Shown here piece by piece: positions 6,184 through 6,236 of a stretch of 6,236 nucleotides of DNA; positions within the stretch are counted from its first letter, which is position 1; the number at the start of each line of letters is the position of its first letter. The stretch covers positions 1 to 6,236 of the forward strand of contig CAMOOA010000075.1 of NCBI GenBank assembly GCA_946621045.1. The letters are read 5' to 3'. The notes beneath the pieces are model-generated. The model saw only the letters and a program-made list of their open reading frames with translations, was not told the DNA's origin and did no database searches. The DNA comes from an uncultured Erysipelotrichaceae bacterium. Lineage in GTDB: Bacteria > Bacillota_I > Bacilli_A > Erysipelotrichales > Erysipelotrichaceae. The position numbers were made by a program, and so were the translations under genes.

Positions 6184-6236
6184 TCAGCCTCCTGTACGTA
6201 ACCCGGTTGTCTCCGGGATGCCCATGACAAGATTCA
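6184..6236 (-). CDS. argC: N-acetyl-gamma-glutamyl-phosphate reductase, last 16 codons (5' part outside window)
   Basis: The frame ending in TGA at 6186-6184 reads NLVMGIPETTGLRTGG. This resembles the C-terminal tail of ArgC proteins, in which a segment like NLMFGLPETTGL closes the dimerisation domain. ArgC reduces N-acetylglutamyl phosphate to the semialdehyde with NADPH, the step between ArgB and ArgD. The catalytic Cys and NADP-binding region are outside the window. The final Thr-Gly-Gly codons (ACA GGA GGC) contain the AGGAGG used by argJ, and the stop is 4 bp before the argJ ATG. With only 16 residues the call rests on the tail motif plus the operon position; argC directly before argJ is the standard order in Bacillota. 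Confidence 0.88.
   Translation of the reverse strand, partial: NLVMGIPETTGLRTGG
6188..6193 (-). promoter_or_regulatory. Ribosome-binding site of argJ, inside the end of argC
   Basis: A full-consensus AGGAGG lies 8 nt before the argJ ATG and is formed by the last codons of argC. It fixes the argJ start at 6179 and excludes the in-frame TTG at 6230. Confidence 0.88.

Larger units (their letters stand above)
1..6236 (-). other. Arginine operon segment, argC'-argJ-argB-argD-argF-carA-carB'
   Basis: Seven genes on one strand follow each other with gaps of 3-5 bp or overlaps of 4-14 bp, so a single polycistronic transcript is very likely. No inverted repeat followed by a T-run, no promoter and no operator could be placed between genes. 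Control of transcription must act upstream of argC, beyond the right edge. Together the products cover the route from N-acetylglutamate to citrulline, with carbamoyl phosphate supplied within the same unit. carB continues past the left edge, so the operon end and any terminator are not visible. Confidence 0.9.

Noticed and set aside
6180..6230. Upstream in-frame TTG that would lengthen ArgJ by 17 residues.
   Set aside because: The extra residues are argC codons read out of frame, the AGGAGG is placed for the ATG at 6179, and ArgJ proteins normally begin just before GGVxAxKGF.
1..6236. A hidden mobile element, CRISPR array, toxin-antitoxin pair or defence system.
   Set aside because: Conserved biosynthetic genes fill the window edge to edge, with no repeats, no integrase or transposase and no spare coding space.

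Overview
The window is one stretch of an arginine-biosynthesis operon. All genes lie on the minus strand and read from the right edge to the left. In transcription order they are: the last codons of argC (N-acetyl-glutamyl-phosphate reductase), argJ (ornithine acetyltransferase), argB (acetylglutamate kinase), argD (acetylornithine aminotransferase), argF (ornithine carbamoyltransferase), carA (carbamoyl-phosphate synthase small subunit) and the first 286 codons of carB (large subunit). Both outer genes run off the window.

The packing is extreme. The gaps are 4 bp (argC/argJ), 3 bp (argB/argD) and 5 bp (argD/argF). There are two ATGA stop/start overlaps (argJ/argB and argF/carA) and a 14-bp overlap (carA/carB). 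No non-coding stretch is longer than 5 bp, so there is no room for an internal terminator, riboswitch or separate promoter between genes. Ribosome-binding sites sit inside the 3' end of the preceding gene. The promoter and any ArgR/AhrC operator would lie upstream of argC, outside the window.

The genes form a connected pathway. ArgB phosphorylates N-acetylglutamate, ArgC reduces it to the semialdehyde, and ArgD aminates that to N-acetylornithine. ArgJ moves the acetyl group back to glutamate and releases ornithine. CarAB makes carbamoyl phosphate, and ArgF joins the two products into citrulline. ArgJ implies the recycling (cyclic) acetyl route, and the long-form ArgB carries the marks of an arginine-inhibited kinase. 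argG and argH, which complete arginine synthesis, are not in view.

The host is most likely a member of the Bacillota, probably a clostridial-type or related anaerobe. Reasons are the argCJBDF-car clustering, the strong purine-rich ribosome-binding sites, the clostridial look of ArgD, CarA and CarB, and the many cysteines. Base composition looks slightly above half G+C by eye; it was not counted. The assignment is inference.

I found no undescribed system. The points worth a second look are an ArcB/ArgI-type carbamoyltransferase inside a biosynthetic operon, unusual residues in otherwise invariant ArgJ motifs, and a carA start with no clear ribosome-binding site that seems to rely on coupling to argF.
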